NCBI GenBank assembly: GCA_004764695.1
Contig: SMSO01000014.1
Span: 3,361,148 to 3,425,147, forward strand
From: Schizochytrium sp. TIO01
Taxonomy: Eukaryota; Sar; Bigyra; Thraustochytrida; Thraustochytriidae
Direction: 5' to 3'
DNA: 64,000 nucleotides
In this document: in pieces, positions 1-12,785 of the stretch
Layout: the number at the start of each line of letters is the position of its first letter
Numbering within the stretch: position 1 is the first letter of the stretch
The notes under the pieces: generated by a model
What the model saw: the letters and a program-made list of their open reading frames with translations, nothing else
Told to the model about the DNA's origin: nothing
The model's database searches: none
Translations under genes and position numbers: made by a program

Positions 1-1
1 T

Positions 2-1783
2 CGCCTTTTGTCGGGTCGTTTTACTCCTCACAAGGTTGAACGAATTCAGGAAATGCTCGGGAAGTCTCAAGCTGGAGTATCTGAAGAAACAGAGACAGCT
101 TCTCAGGCTGCGGCGGCTTCAAAATGTGCTAAATCATTTGGTTGGATTCGTAAAATGGTTACTGCGAAGCTTAATCCAGAGCACGAACGGTTGCTTTGCC
201 TGGTTGATATGGCTAGGAGTGATGATGTGGCAGATCGTGAGGATGCTTTGGAGGCAATCCTTGATATCGCAACATCAAGCCAAAATGTGAAGACTCTTGT
301 TGAGGAAGGTATGATTGATGTTTTAGTGTCTGCTCTTAAAAGCGAAGATAGTATTGTCATTAGAGAGAATGCTGCTGGTATCATGTGGAATCTTTCTGAT
401 GATTTGCAAGCAGCTGAGCTTATGATTGCGAGTGGTGCAATCCCACTTTTATTGAATCTGCTTCGACACGAGTCTGATGAAATCAAATCATCTGATGTTG
501 CCAAGGAAGAGGCTGCAGGAGCGTTGTGGACTCTTGCTGATTTACCAGATGGCCGTTCCCTTATTATTTCTCATCGTGGTGTGAGTCCGATTCTTTACAA
601 TTTAACTGAGGCCAGCGATGCTACAGACTTCACACAAGAAAACTTAGTTGGCGTCGTGTGGCACCTTACGTTTGATCCCGTTGGAGTTGAAGAGATCATG
701 AGGCGCAGGAAAAATGTCAATATTATTGCTGAGTTAGCTCGTTTGATTACTCGTGGAACTGTTGTATCTCAGGAAAATGCTGCTGGCGCTTTCATGCACA
801 TCTCGATGCCATCACGTTTTCGAGACCGCATTAAGGAATGCAAAGAAGCTATCACCGCCCTTGTGCAGCTGCTAGCCTTTGGATCAGTGCTAAGCCGTGA
901 GAATGCCTGCGGTGCTTTAGATAATTTGGCTCAAGGCGATGACCAGACTCAACGACTAATTGCAGAAGAAGGTGCAATTGCTCCTCTTGTGCGCCTGTTG
1001 CAAACAAAATTCGAAGTGACCTTGCGTGTTCGAGCAGCCTTGTGCTTGCGTACTTTGGCGCAGAACCAAGATAATAAGCAAGAAATAATGGATGCTGGCG
1101 CGACAGATCTTCTTATCAAAGCTCTGCGAGAGGAAGACGTCTTAGTTCAAATTCACTATATCGAAGCTCTCTGGGGTCTCGCTCATGAGAGCGATGCGAA
1201 TAAGCTCGAAATCGCTCAGTCTGGGGCTATTCCTAAACTTGTCAACATTCTTCGCAACGGCTCAAGCGTAGCTCGTGCTCGTGCTGCCGGTGCGCTCGGT
1301 TCTCTTGCAGAGTCCTCACAAAATGGGGATCTTATTGCTCGATCCGGCGCGCTCGAGCCCCTAGTAGAAATGTTGCAACAGGATGACTCGAACTTGCAAC
1401 GCGAAGCTGCTTCAGTATTGAGTATTTTAATCCGTGGTACTGATGAGGTGCAGAACAAGGTGATGAAGTCTTTACAAGGTGGTGCTCTTATCTCCTTGAA
1501 TGAGCAAGATCGAAATAAGCTTCAGTCTATACGCACTCGCTTGATGGAAATTGAAGTTGGCGATGAAATCTACCAAGAGTACTTAGAAGATCAAGATAAT
1601 TCTTCATCTTCAGATTCTGAGGATGATGATGACGATGATGGAGCGGCCGATTGCATTGAAGATGGTGATATCAATGCTAGAAGCAGTGAAAGTCTGAGCA
1701 GAAGCACGTCATCTCGTGCTGGAAGGCGAACGAAACGATCCACTAGAACAACTACTCGCACAACTCGAACCACCCAGAGTTGA
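2..1783 (+). CDS. ARM-repeat protein, 5' end outside the window
   Basis: The frame is open to the left edge with no ATG, so the gene starts upstream; about 593 residues are visible. From about residue 60 to 500 there are at least nine armadillo units, recognised by repeated helices such as ENAAGIMWNLS, EEAAGALWTLA, ENLVGVVWHLT, ENAAGAFMHIS, ENACGALDNLA, YIEALWGLA and RARAAGALGSLA. The C-terminus is unusual: a Ser/Asp/Glu-rich acidic stretch (SDSEDDDDDDG) is followed by a basic Arg/Thr-rich tail ending in repeated RTT units. ARM superhelices bind peptides or other proteins, and the family has no enzymatic activity. The repeats recall Vac8 or plant ARM proteins more than importin alpha, because I see no importin-beta-binding domain, but that region could lie upstream. 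The specific partner cannot be named. Confidence 0.85.
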   Translation, partial: RLLSGRFTPHKVERIQEMLGKSQAGVSEETETASQAAAASKCAKSFGWIRKMVTAKLNPEHERLLCLVDMARSDDVADREDALEAILDIATSSQNVKTLVEEGMIDVLVSALKSEDSIVIRENAAGIMWNLSDDLQAAELMIASGAIPLLLNLLRHESDEIKSSDVAKEEAAGALWTLADLPDGRSLIISHRGVSPILYNLTEASDATDFTQENLVGVVWHLTFDPVGVEEIMRRRKNVNIIAELARLITRGTVVSQENAAGAFMHISMPSRFRDRIKECKEAITALVQLLAFGSVLSRENACGALDNLAQGDDQTQRLIAEEGAIAPLVRLLQTKFEVTLRVRAALCLRTLAQNQDNKQEIMDAGATDLLIKALREEDVLVQIHYIEALWGLAHESDANKLEIAQSGAIPKLVNILRNGSSVARARAAGALGSLAESSQNGDLIARSGALEPLVEMLQQDDSNLQREAASVLSILIRGTDEVQNKVMKSLQGGALISLNEQDRNKLQSIRTRLMEIEVGDEIYQEYLEDQDNSSSSDSEDDDDDDGAADCIEDGDINARSSESLSRSTSSRAGRRTKRSTRTTTRTTRTTQS

Positions 1784-4014
1784 AGTCTTGATGATGCCAC
1801 TTGCTATGCAAAATTAGGAGCAATTATTTCATTTATTGTCAAGATGACATTGCATTCAACTGCATTTCTGTTATCAAATTTGTTTACTTTTTCTTTTAAA
1901 AGAGAAAATAATTGTTTGTTTGTTGGTTCTTTTGTCTTTATTAGTCTCGGTTATTTGAATATGCTTATTAGCTCTCTATTTACACCAAAGTGCTTAAACG
2001 CTTAATTACTGTCAGACTCTGGATGATAAGTGAGGAGATGTGCAGGTTTGGCACTTGCGCCATTTCCTAGGTGAACCATTGATTCGAATCCTCTCTCTTA
2101 AACGTGGAACTTTTTTGTCTTGAACCTTGCGATGATTTATTCCCCCAGGGACGCTAAATCACCGCAAAACGATATTTAGTGCCCGACGAGAATCTTGGAG
2201 TGCGCAAATGCAGGAAATGTCAAGAACTCCAAGGAATATATGTAAATTCATGTAGAAATTGCATATTCGCAATCGAGAGGTGAAGTCGCCTCCATCAAAG
2301 TCGAGATCCTGCAGAAACTTAAAACAGCAACTGTCAGTATAATGTTGATGACATTCTTTTAAAGAGTGCCGTAGCTTGTTTTCCAAGAAAGTAAAAACAA
2401 AATTAAGGGGGGAAAGGTTGGGTTGCCCAACCAGCTCCAAACGACTCATAACATCAAGAGTTTGGTGGTATATACAGGAAGGCAGTCATGCAAACCATCT
2501 TGTTTGACAATATGCTGCATAATTTCATGCATTATTATAAAGTCGGGGTGTCCCCAAGGATTTGATTGAATATATTATCCTGATTTGAGCGTTGGTGTGA
2601 ACAGACAAGATGTTCGACATCTGCGAATTCTTGTGAATGAGACCACGAAAAGTTCACATGGAAGTAGAATTCTACGTTTTGACACATCCATGAAATCCCG
2701 GAGCATTTTAAGTGCGACGAGGAAAAGAGTCAAAGATACTGCAAACAGAAGCAGAGTGATACGAAACGAAACTCGAGATGTCTTTCAAGTAGCAACAAGC
2801 TATATGCTGGCGTGCTGATTTTCTCGTTCTTTTTATTTAAATATAATTTTGTGCACATTGTCTGTGAATTTCGTCATGGATAAAGCAAGAGGAAATGAAG
2901 CGCTCCAACAGACCCCCCTTTTTTAAATATAGTAGAGTCACCGACATGGGCAAATTTTGTAGATTTGTAAACATGTCTGAAAATCTGCAGAACGTTCTGC
3001 AGTATAGGTTTTCACGGATTTCATAGACTGATCTCCCCGCTCCGTGATTTCAAACTTCTCTACTCTACAACCATTGTAAAAAGGCAGAGCACAGACGCAA
3101 TACGGGTCAGATCATGCATCCTTGCAATGATGCGATTCAATCCATCTAATTTATCCTTCTAAATTTGGCTCGTGGTGAGTTTTAACAAATTCATTGACAG
3201 AACTCTGCAATATTAAGGCCCCCGGCGTTGATTTCTTTCAACACCTATCATAGGGCATTTCTCTTTCTTTGGTTCTTCCCGCCCTGGCCTCATTGCGTTG
3301 CATCAATTAAAACACCTAGTGTCATCTCCAATTCGGTTTCACATGAGAATATCCGTGTAAGGCCCCGGCGTACTTAGTTCTTGTGCTGTATCGGGTGTGC
3401 TTTGCTAAAAAGCGGCATCGCGCTTTTCTCCTGTAGGGGCCCGTGCTTTACGTCATTTCATGCTACTGTCTTTGAATGTGCCACATTTTGAATTGCCAGA
3501 TATGGCGCAATGGCAGGCCAAGGATGTTCTTCAGCATTTACAGGAGCACTTGTCAAGCTACATTTCTTTCCATAGCAATTCCTGATTGACTACCTTTACG
3601 CTTTTACTGGCAGCTTTTGTCAAGGAGCAGTAGTACTAAAACTATACTCCGTGCTCTCGTAAGGTGCAGCTGTCCTTTCTTAGTCCCGAGGGATTTTCCC
3701 GACCAAGACCAGAAGTCGCAGAACCTGCACGGAACTCTATTCATCGTCGACAGGGTGATTGCTGCTGAGGACAGCGCGCGCTACCGCAGTGCTGAATCTA
3801 CAAAACTAGCTAGCTGCCGGGAACGAAAGCGTCATGCTCAGCTTCGCACCTCGACATTCAAATATTACTAGTAGGTAGGTCGTACAAGAACGATTATGAC
3901 AACTTCGTTGCACTCCAACAGTTATGAGATCACCTAGTAGTTTCGGCTAGGAAACGTTTCCGCATATGGAGTAATATAGACCCTAAAAATGAAATAATTC
4001 TTGAACTCAAACTA

Positions 4015-4135
4015 CTGCGGCCCAACATTATACTGCAATAAATCGTTAGCTTTGCCTAGGCTCCGCATTTTTTACTGCCCAGGACTATACTGCAGTGGAT
4101 TGCTAGCTTCGCTTAGGCTCCGCGAGCTCTCCTTG
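4015..4135. repeat. Imperfect 57-bp tandem duplication
   Basis: Two successive copies share the order TATACTGCA, then a GTTAGC/GCTAGC core, then TAGGCTCCGC. TATACTGCA begins at 4029 and again at 4086, giving a 57-bp period. The copies have diverged, so the duplication is not recent. A short ORF running through it reflects the repeat and is probably not a gene. Confidence 0.7.
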
Positions 4136-4957
4136 CCTAACATTGCCTATTCCCACAGAGATCCGCGTAAACTCAAAAGCACCGCTTGGTGCTAACAGGA
4201 ACAGTGTCTGCTTGGAATAAATAATATTTTACTTATCCACCTTCTCTTTATGCTTATCGCTGTTGGGACAGCAAGCATACTTTCAGTGCTTCCACTTCTC
4301 ACCATAGACCATGATGATCAATCATGATGATGGTGATGGGTGTCAAGACTACTGAACAGCGGACTATTGGTTCTGTGAAGAACTTCCCGTGTGGTCAAGC
4401 TAAAACGCTGTGGCGCCTCACAACGGACTATTTAGCACGTGCGACCAGCCAGCGATATCACAACCAAAGTTGCGATTAAACCAGACACAACGTACTCAGC
4501 ATACCCCAGAGTTCCATGAAACTTCTTTCGAAAGCCAACTTATGAAGCAAGAAATTGAGAGCTCCATTCTCGCATCGATGCAAGTTGAACTTCGAATGCT
4601 CCCCAAACTCGCAACTTAGATACTACTCCTAGAAAAGGGTATAGCTACTACTACCATGCACGCCCAAAGGTGTGCGCCGACCTCGAGTTTGCCAACTAGC
4701 TTTCGTGATCTCAGCAGCAAATTTAATTCACCGCAGCTCGCAATACCGACCAAAAGGCCACCCACAACCCCTTCTTCACGAGAACTCCAACAGGCCAACC
4801 CAGGTGATGGGTTGTTCCTGGTGAGGTCGTCCTTTATTCCCTCTGCCGGAGCGCCAGCCTCCCTTCTTGGCAAGCAAGGTACTCGTGGCAACGTTCAAAG
4901 GAAAAGTGATTATCTAAATAAACAAGCATCAATCAGCCTTCGGCTGGCTGCTCAGTC

Positions 4958-5017
4958 GGTTAGGTTAGGTTAGGTTAGGTTAGGTTTCGTTAGGTTATGC
5001 CAAATTAGGTTAGGTTT
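4958..5017 (+). repeat. Interstitial TTAGG repeat block
   Basis: Five uninterrupted GGTTA (TTAGG) units from 4958 are followed by degenerate copies separated by TTTCG and AAA spacers. TTAGG is the arthropod telomere unit, and most protists use TTTAGGG or TTAGGG. Here it is internal, short and flanked by unique DNA, so it is not a chromosome end. Confidence 0.75.
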
Positions 5018-5642
5018 CGCGAGAACCAAGCTTCAAGTTCCAGTTAGGTCCCATCGTCCCGCCTCCCAAGTCAAGTCAGGCGTGAACGAACGAACCCCTG
5101 CTCTACCAGCTAGCGAGCACTTACTAACTAGGGTACTACGGCCTCGACTGGAGATTGAATTGCTCGTCACCGATAAGCTCTGAGGCAGCAGCCTCCTCCT
5201 CGCCGTTCACGAAGCAGGTACGCTAGGTCTGCTTCGCGAGACGAAAGACGCACGTAGCCGACATGTCGAGGTGGATGATAGGTGCTCGTGGGTTTTGAGT
5301 GAGCGGCTTGTGCAATTTAGGTAGTGCAGACCTTTTCAAGAAGAGATGGATAATCAATTGTGTGACGACTTCAAGATAGAACTAGAACTCGCACGCACTG
5401 GCCAGAGAAGGGAAGTGTCCAAAGAACCGCGCTTTGGAGTCCAAGAGGAAGCAAGCAAGGAGAAGGAAGGGACTGCTGTTGTCACCATTCTGAGGTTAGA
5501 ACCCCCTTCAAGTTGGTGATTGATTGGCTATCTCGCCACAGGCTGCGGAGCTTTGGGTCGGGTCGCGAATATGAATATCGAGCTCCACAAGCCATTCTTG
5601 CGCCAGACTCGTAGCTTGATTTGCGGCAAGCACCATTGGTGA

Positions 5643-5679
5643 AGCGAGCGAGCGAGCGAGCGAGCGAGCAAGCAAGCAG
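5643..5679. repeat. (AGCG)n/(AGCA)n tetranucleotide run
   Basis: About six AGCG units change into AAGC units. The same AAGC/GCTT family recurs at 44052, 45393 and 49739. Confidence 0.85.
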
Positions 5680-8600
5680 AGATAGACCGACAGAGGCTTC
5701 GATATCGATATCGCTGTGTTGGAAGGTGCTACTTGTATATGTCTTTTCAAATATTAATCGCTGCCTTCCTCTTCTAATAAGGTTGAAAGTCCCTCTTACT
5801 GCTTGCTTGCTATCCTACTAGCTAGCTAGTAGCCGATAGTCGCATGAGTTATGTGGGCGGTCCATTTATGTATCTATCTATGGTGATGGTGCTTCTTTAC
5901 TCTCATCATCAGCTTCAAGTTGCTCGTTCACTGCACGATATGAGTTGGCCAGTCGATCATTTCTGTGTCCCTTCGGCGCAGAGTGAGTCGTTAAGCTTGA
6001 GATTGCATCCCTCGGCAAAGCTTGGCCTATGGCGTTTTGCAAACAAAGCACGCGTTAAATAAGCGTAGCCTGCCTTCCCTCATTTTACAGAGCTGACGTG
6101 AGGACGCTTTTCGCTCCTTGGGCGTAGGTACCGTGAGGACGATGTGGACGACATGGACATCTTTCTGAGGGGATGATCTTGCAAAAGCTATCAGCCAGTC
6201 AGTCAGTCCACCGGCATGCCTTGGATAGCAGCAAAATCTGATCCCCGGAATATGTTAGGAGTTGGCGAATCGTTGCAGTGGATACTGCTACCTTTGACTT
6301 AGCCCTCAACTAGCTAGAAAAGTGACTAAAGTAAACATCATAGGCAAAGTAACTAGTCAGCTCCCGAAGAGGGTTCTCCTTGAAGGTGTTTGTTTCTGCA
6401 GTGTACTGATAAATATTGGTCTTGAGCGTGAACTAAGTTTTCGGAGAGTGTGAGCGACCATCGAAGTGGACAGGCAGTAGGAGGCAAATGCAGATTTGAC
6501 GTGGCGTTGACAGCAGAAGGTGTTGAAGGTTTTCTGGGCTGAGTCTTGGATTGGATTGAGCCTTGGACATTGATTTTTCTGCAGCTTCCTGACAGACTCC
6601 TCAAAACGCCTGTTCTGCTTCCCTTCGGCCGGGCAAGCTTTCCTTTCGGAAGAGACCAGTTAGTTGGCTGTGCTAAAACAATTTTCAATGACTAAAGGCT
6701 AACAATTGAATTGAGTTCTCCTTTTAAAAGAAAATAAACAAATGAGAAAATAATTTAGAAAATATTGTTTTTTAAAGTGAGATTGAATCATACATATTCT
6801 TGGATTTGTGGGACCCACCTTGGTATGGTCGGTTAGCGTAAGAAACAAGCACACATACTACCACCACTGCGTATTTTAAATAGAATATAAATCAGAACAT
6901 AATTAAATATATACATATACTTCCTACTACATGGATGACCAATACACTGTTGTAAATGTTCCCTTGCTGTCTATAAAATTTACAATCATACACTCCTTGC
7001 ACTAACCAATGTAACTTCAAGTCAAAGAAGGTTATTCATTTCATATTTCATGTATAATAATATATATTCCTAAATCTTGAACAAAGGGAGCTAATAGAAA
7101 TTGGATAAATTATAAATTCGTAAAGCAGTCATCTCAAAAGCCGTGCTTGTTGAATTTTTATTACGAGCATGCGCAAAGATGGAAAATAGTTGCTATACCA
7201 CAACCACTCATTTAAAGGCGTATTTACCCTCGACCAGATTCAGGTACTAAAGTTGAAAGACAACTAACCTATATTAAATTAATTTCCATCAGGACTGTTT
7301 AAAATTATAAAATGTTAAAATTTGCATCTTGTATTTAAGAGCTAGTAATCATCAAACTGCACACCCAAAATCCAGCCATTTTACAAGACTCATTCGAATG
7401 CTTTTTGCTGTTACACAATGCATCTAACCAAAAGCATACCCTCCCTTCAAAAACTCATCTCGATGGTGTTTGGTTCGCTTTGCGTAACCACCTTTTCGAC
7501 AAGCAAATATATTGCACAAGCCTCTGCAGGGAGGTCAATTGCAAGTAGCTTTGGTCAGGACAAGTTGCCATGGTAGAATAAGCACAACAAATTTCAACGA
7601 ATACACGCTCGCAGGCTAGTCAGAGATCTTACAAAGTGCTGGACCACGAGATGTGGAACTTGCACATGTTAATACTTTCCATTATAATATTCGTTTTGAT
7701 TATTCACAGTTTCTAGTATTGCAAACGATTTCGAGGAATGCCAACCATTGACTGATGGCGAGTTGTATTTCCTTTGGCTTAGGAGGCCGGTGTAAATCCT
7801 CGGAAGATTAAGCAAGGCTTAAATATCGATTTGAACGTCAAAGGCGCATCGTTCGCAACTAAATTCGCTCGTGTGTCGAATATTTCGTTGCTGAAGACAC
7901 CAAGCTGCTACACAGTTTATATTAAGTGGGAGTGTCTCCGAGAACATCTGAAGGTAATTCATTCCATCAGAGGTTACCGTTCAGGGGCGTTCCCCAAGCC
8001 AAAAAGAATTTGAAATCGTGCGAGCTTAAAAAAACCTCAAGACATTTCACTCGTACGATGCTCACATCTATCTCGCGCAATAATCAAGTCTACAGATGCT
8101 ATAAGCGCATACGAACGAACAAATATTGCTTTTTCTGGCCGGTGTTGAACGAGTAGCCAACTCTTTGAAATTTTAAAAGTTTTAAACAAAAAATAAATAT
8201 ACATCTATGATAAACTTGAAGGGAAATAGTCTTTTCATAAGTTCAAGTTCGAAACCTGAACAGAGACGAAATAAAAATATTTTTATACTAGGGTCTAAAA
8301 GAAAAGGGAAAACAAAAACAAAAAGAAAAAAGGTCGGTATTGAAAATCTCGGAGAATTGCAAATGATGTCTCTTTCAAATGCAAGGTCTCGGTCATTTGC
8401 ACAAAGAGCTCAAAAAACGCCGACAGGAAGACACTGTGCTGGTCATTCAAGCAAGGCTGTTGTACATCAGGGGCAGAGAAGCGGCGCAGGCTTACGTAGC
8501 TCTTCTTGCAGTCCTCGGGGGATGCTGCTTGCTTCAGGAAATGGAGTTGGTGGAGCTTGTTTTGGCGGCTTAAGACGTGCACTCTGCCAAAGCTTTGCGC

Positions 8601-9968
8601 CTCGTGGATAATCCAACGAGAGAAATGCTGAAGTTTCCCCAGTTTTGAAGGGTCCATGCAGAAGAAAGGAAGTAAAAAAATAAAAGGAAGAAAAAAGGAA
8701 AGAGATAGGTTAGATTATTAGGTATAGTCGTTTGAGAGACCGAGTTGAACAGAAATATGTTTATTTTCTAACCTTGGCACTCAAGCTTAACTTGAATTTG
8801 ATTGAGCTGGGCATTTTCATGATACCTTCACCCTCTCCACGTTGCGCTAAACCCACTTCCGAGTCCTGGTGTCTCCGAGATTCTCACTGGGTGACAGCAA
8901 TGTCTGTCTGTTAATGTGCGAAGAGGAGGCATACGTGCTGGCCCCAGCTTCCGTTTCTTGATTTACAACACGTCGTGGCGCGTAATCCATCCTGTCACCT
9001 TATCATCCTCTAATCAAGAAAAGTAGGGGAGAAGCATGTGGTGCGAGCTCGTCCCTTGTGTCCACTAGCTGGACGCGCCGCAAGCCACAGGACCTCTTTC
9101 AATGCTTGAGCACACAACCGAATGCCCTGGTTGCCGCTTGAAGAAGGTAGTCAAAGGCAAGAAATGCAGCTTGTGGCGAGCGATTCGCATATCCACATTT
9201 TCGAATGTTTCAACTTGAACTAGAATTTCGTAGCTTAAAAAAAAAAAAAGGAGTAAAAAACCCTTTTTTAAAGTTTAAGTTACTTTAAAATTTAAAACAA
9301 TTTTAAATCGCATCTATTTATCGTAATACCTACCTGCTAGGCAGTCAAACTAAGCCTGCTTCTATTAGTTAGCAAAGCAAGAAAACCAACCAACCGACGA
9401 CTCGGATCCTAAAGCTCTTTTTGCTGACTTTGGACGATCTGTGGCGGCCTTGCCCTCTGTTTAAACTGCGTCTTGCGCGCGCGGAACCCGGCCACCATCT
9501 GCCTGCAGACGGGCATTCAGATTGACGACACTGGTTCCTGGTTCCTGGAACCTTGGAACTTGGTAACTTTGGCTAGCGGAACTAGTAAATGCCCATTTAT
9601 GGTAAACTGTAGAGCTGGTATGCACTGCATTTAGGAGGTGCGAAATAGCAATTAACACCACCTCCCACCACAACACAGCTTCATACAAAGTTAGAGGGTA
9701 AAAGGAAAAGAGTAAATAAAACAAAACGTTTTTTAATGTGAAAGAGTCAAGATGATAGAATACTGTAAGTAGGGAGGTAGGTAGCAGGGAAAAGAAAATG
9801 CCTGCAAACTGATGGATTTTCGAAATACGTAGTACTGGTTACTGTACTACCCATCAGTCAGAGCCTTTGCACAGAGACAAATACTTCGAGAGAAGGACCC
9901 CAAAGTTTGCAGCGCTATCTCTTTCCGCGCGTACTTCTTGAACTGCGGTTGTTGTTGTTGTATAGTAG

Positions 9969-9991
9969 TTTTGTTTTGTTTTGTTTTGTTT
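9969..9991. repeat. (TTTTG)n pentanucleotide run
   Basis: Four to five TTTTG units in gene-free DNA. A second run of the same unit lies at 53113-53135. Confidence 0.85.
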
Positions 9992-10395
9992 TTCTCTGCT
10001 GCTTTCTAAATGCTTCGAGCTGTGTCGTTCGTAGTTTCTTTGGTCTTGTGATAGCCGCGACCGCGTTGCTGCGTCCATTTGCTGCTTCTGCGTGCTGCTT
10101 CTGTGCAGTCCGCTGGGTTGCTGTCTGTTTGGTACACTGATTGATTCGCACACGCTAAAGCGCCTCTCACTTCGGGCCTCCGCCTTCGAAGGGTGCGGAC
10201 CAGCCATGATTCGCATCAATTTTGTCTCAAACTCGTCAATTCATTTCTCCGAAGAACTTGGATCTGGAGTCGAGGTCACCAGCCGGCTTGAAATTAAGTC
10301 TGTGCAGCCAAGGCTAAGGGCGACCTCCTCCATTCACGTGTTATGAAACCTTCCCGAGAAGTCAAGAGCAAATGACGGACAGCCAAGTCGATCGA

Positions 10396-10418
10396 TCGCG
10401 AGAATTTCATTCTCGCGA
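10396..10418. other. Perfect hairpin, 10-bp stem and 3-nt loop
   Basis: TCGCGAGAAT, then TTC, then ATTCTCGCGA form a perfect inverted repeat with a three-base loop. It sits in gene-free DNA with no flanking ORF to terminate, and no T-run follows. It could be a palindromic protein site or chance; no function is assigned. Confidence 0.7.
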
Positions 10419-10970
10419 ACACGACGAATCTTGAAACCCATCATCAAAAATCACCGACGATGAATGATGCCTAGATATGTGTGCTGAATGCTTTCGCTCA
10501 CGGTTCGCTACGGGGGTGCAGCTGGTAGGTAGGTGGTACGTAAGTATAGGCGGCAAACCAGAATGAAAGGAAAGAGAAAAGAAAAAAAAAGGCAGGAAAA
10601 AAGAAAAAGTCAAACTACAACAAGTGAATCCACTGACTGCAGATGATGCTTTCTTTATGAAGAGCTGCTTCTCATGAAAAACTCGTGGCTGACTTAGATT
10701 TTTTGGTTTGGAGCAATCGTGCCGGCGGAATCCGATTGAAACTCTACATGTTCAAGACAAGCTCGCCCCTCCTCGAGGAAATGGAAGTAGGGAGCATGCA
10801 AAAGAGGCAGTAGAAGCCAGGCGTTTGCCCTGAAATTTAGCGCTCATCAGTTCAAGTAATCACCGCCTCGAGAGCTCGAGCTTGGCCAATGAAGATCGAA
10901 ATTCACGAGATCAATTCTCCAGCGTCAAGAGCTAGCCAGGCAAAGTCAGTAGCCGCGAGGCCCTTGCGCA

Positions 10971-10996
10971 CTGCTGCTGCTGCTGCTGCTGCTGCG
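10971..10996. repeat. (CTG)n trinucleotide run
   Basis: Eight to nine CTG units in gene-free DNA. No coding frame runs through it convincingly. Confidence 0.85.
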
Positions 10997-12623
10997 ATTT
11001 CTGTGCTGGCAGAGGTGGTCATTGGGAGCTATGGAGCCTTGGAAAATCGTTATTAAGTTTCAAATCTAAAGCTATAGGCTTCGTTGTTCTGCGGCGGTTG
11101 GCGATCGGTGATTCGTCAGATTACGTAGATACATACATACATACCTAGTTTGTAACAAAGTTCAATCTTAAAATTTAACGCCAGAGATGCAAGGCATGAG
11201 AAAACCAGGACAACGCAAGAGGGACGAAGAGCAGTATCAAAAGCACCAGGGGGTGCGGGGCAGACGGAGAGCGCGCGAAGGTGATAGATGGCCCTGCGGT
11301 GGGGAGGATTTATGATCCAAATGAGGTCCCGCTTTCGATAAGTTTTTCGATTTTTCATTTTGTTGACCTGAATTGTAAATTTTAAAAAAACATTTTTTAA
11401 AAATGAAAACAGTGTTTTTCCTTTCTTTAAAATAAAAATAAACAGTGGTACCCAGTACATGACTAGTATGTAATTCTGAAAAGCAGGGTTTTAAAGCTCA
11501 GGTCTCCTTAGCCCCTTGGTGATCGTAGCGTACCTCCCATATACAGGTCCTACCTGCATACTATGGTACACAAATGTTAAAAGAATATGTCTGATTGTTA
11601 CAGCCGCCCAGCTAGTACCTCATAGCACAGAAAGAGAGGGCTGTGAAAGTAACGAAAAGGGAAGGCGAACTGCCTGAGATGTGAAAGATGAAAAGAAAGA
11701 ATAGCAGGCACGGTTTCGACAAAAAGTAAAAGAAAAACTGAAAGAAAAAAGTTGCCAAAAGCAAGTTGGGAGCTCAGGCAACTTGGCTTTCTCGCGGTGA
11801 AAATGCGCGGTGTTTGAGGTGACCTCGGCGCGCACCTGTCTAAATGGTGGGGGCACGAGGCTCGAGCCGACACATTGGCTCAGCCACGCTGACCTCGAGC
11901 GCGTTCACGGCGATGGTAAGAATTCGAGCGAACGGGTGAGGGGTCGAACTTCGCATGAGTGGAATGCTGGATGGATAGAACATGACTCAGCAAGTTGAAT
12001 TATGAGTAGTTCTACCTTCTTTCTTTCGTTCTTGGAAATAAGATTTAAAAAAATTAAAAACGATTATAGGTAATCTTTGATTTTATTTTAAAAAAGCTAA
12101 ACAAATAGGATCTTAAAACTCTCAGGATTAGAATAATCGTGAATGATGAAGAACCGCAAGCGAAAGGCGAAGGACCTCCGGATTCTCGCACCCCGAAGAG
12201 GCTCTCGGCAGCTCAGCGCTCGTCCTGACTAGATTTAAATTCTCCGCGAGGCCAATGTGCCGCAAGCCACGGTCTGCGGGAGTAGCCATGAGAACGAACG
12301 AATACCTTGGTTCGTCTGGAGAGGAGAGCCGAAGATCATCATCCTTTTCCAAAGACCGCCCATCGTTTTATAGAAATAAATTATTTAATAATGCTCGAAT
12401 GGGGAGTGAACAGACAAATATCTAAGCGAGCCTATTCTAAACTGTAGCACCCCCCGTGTCTATGATAAGACCGTGACTATTATTGCCTTGGTTTCCGCGG
12501 CCAAGTTTTCCTGCCTACAGCCACGAGGAAGTTGGCCATTGACGCTGCGCTGTGAGAGGAAGATGGCCAAGGACACAAGGATACTTGCGCTCTACAAAGT
12601 GGTGACTGCTTAGTTTATTGAAG

Positions 12624-12660
12624 ATTGATTGACTGATTGACTGACTGACTGACTGACTGT
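12624..12660. repeat. (TGAT)n/(TGAC)n tetranucleotide run
   Basis: TGATTGAT units change into five or six TGAC units about 380 bp upstream of the AOX start codon. The same TGAT/TGAC mixture recurs at 31417-31480. Confidence 0.8.
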
Positions 12661-12785
12661 GATGCGATGTGATGGATCAATCGTGGCGATACTTATGCAA
12701 GTGCTAAGAACTTCCCGAAAGCAAAGAAAATTGGAGGGCCATCCAACCCACAGGCGGTAGGGTTCATTTAAGAGAAAAGGTAGGG

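Noticed and set aside
2070-2112. Possible tRNA T-arm (GATTCGAATCC)
   Set aside because: The stem base before TTCGAAT does not pair as G53-C61 should, and no matching acceptor, D or anticodon stems were found upstream.
4958-5017. Chromosome end
   Set aside because: The TTAGG block is short and is flanked on both sides by long unique sequence.
8207-8657. Overlapping ORFs of 120-134 codons on both strands
   Set aside because: Neither strand gives a coherent protein, and the Lys/Arg or Phe/Leu runs come from A/G-rich DNA.
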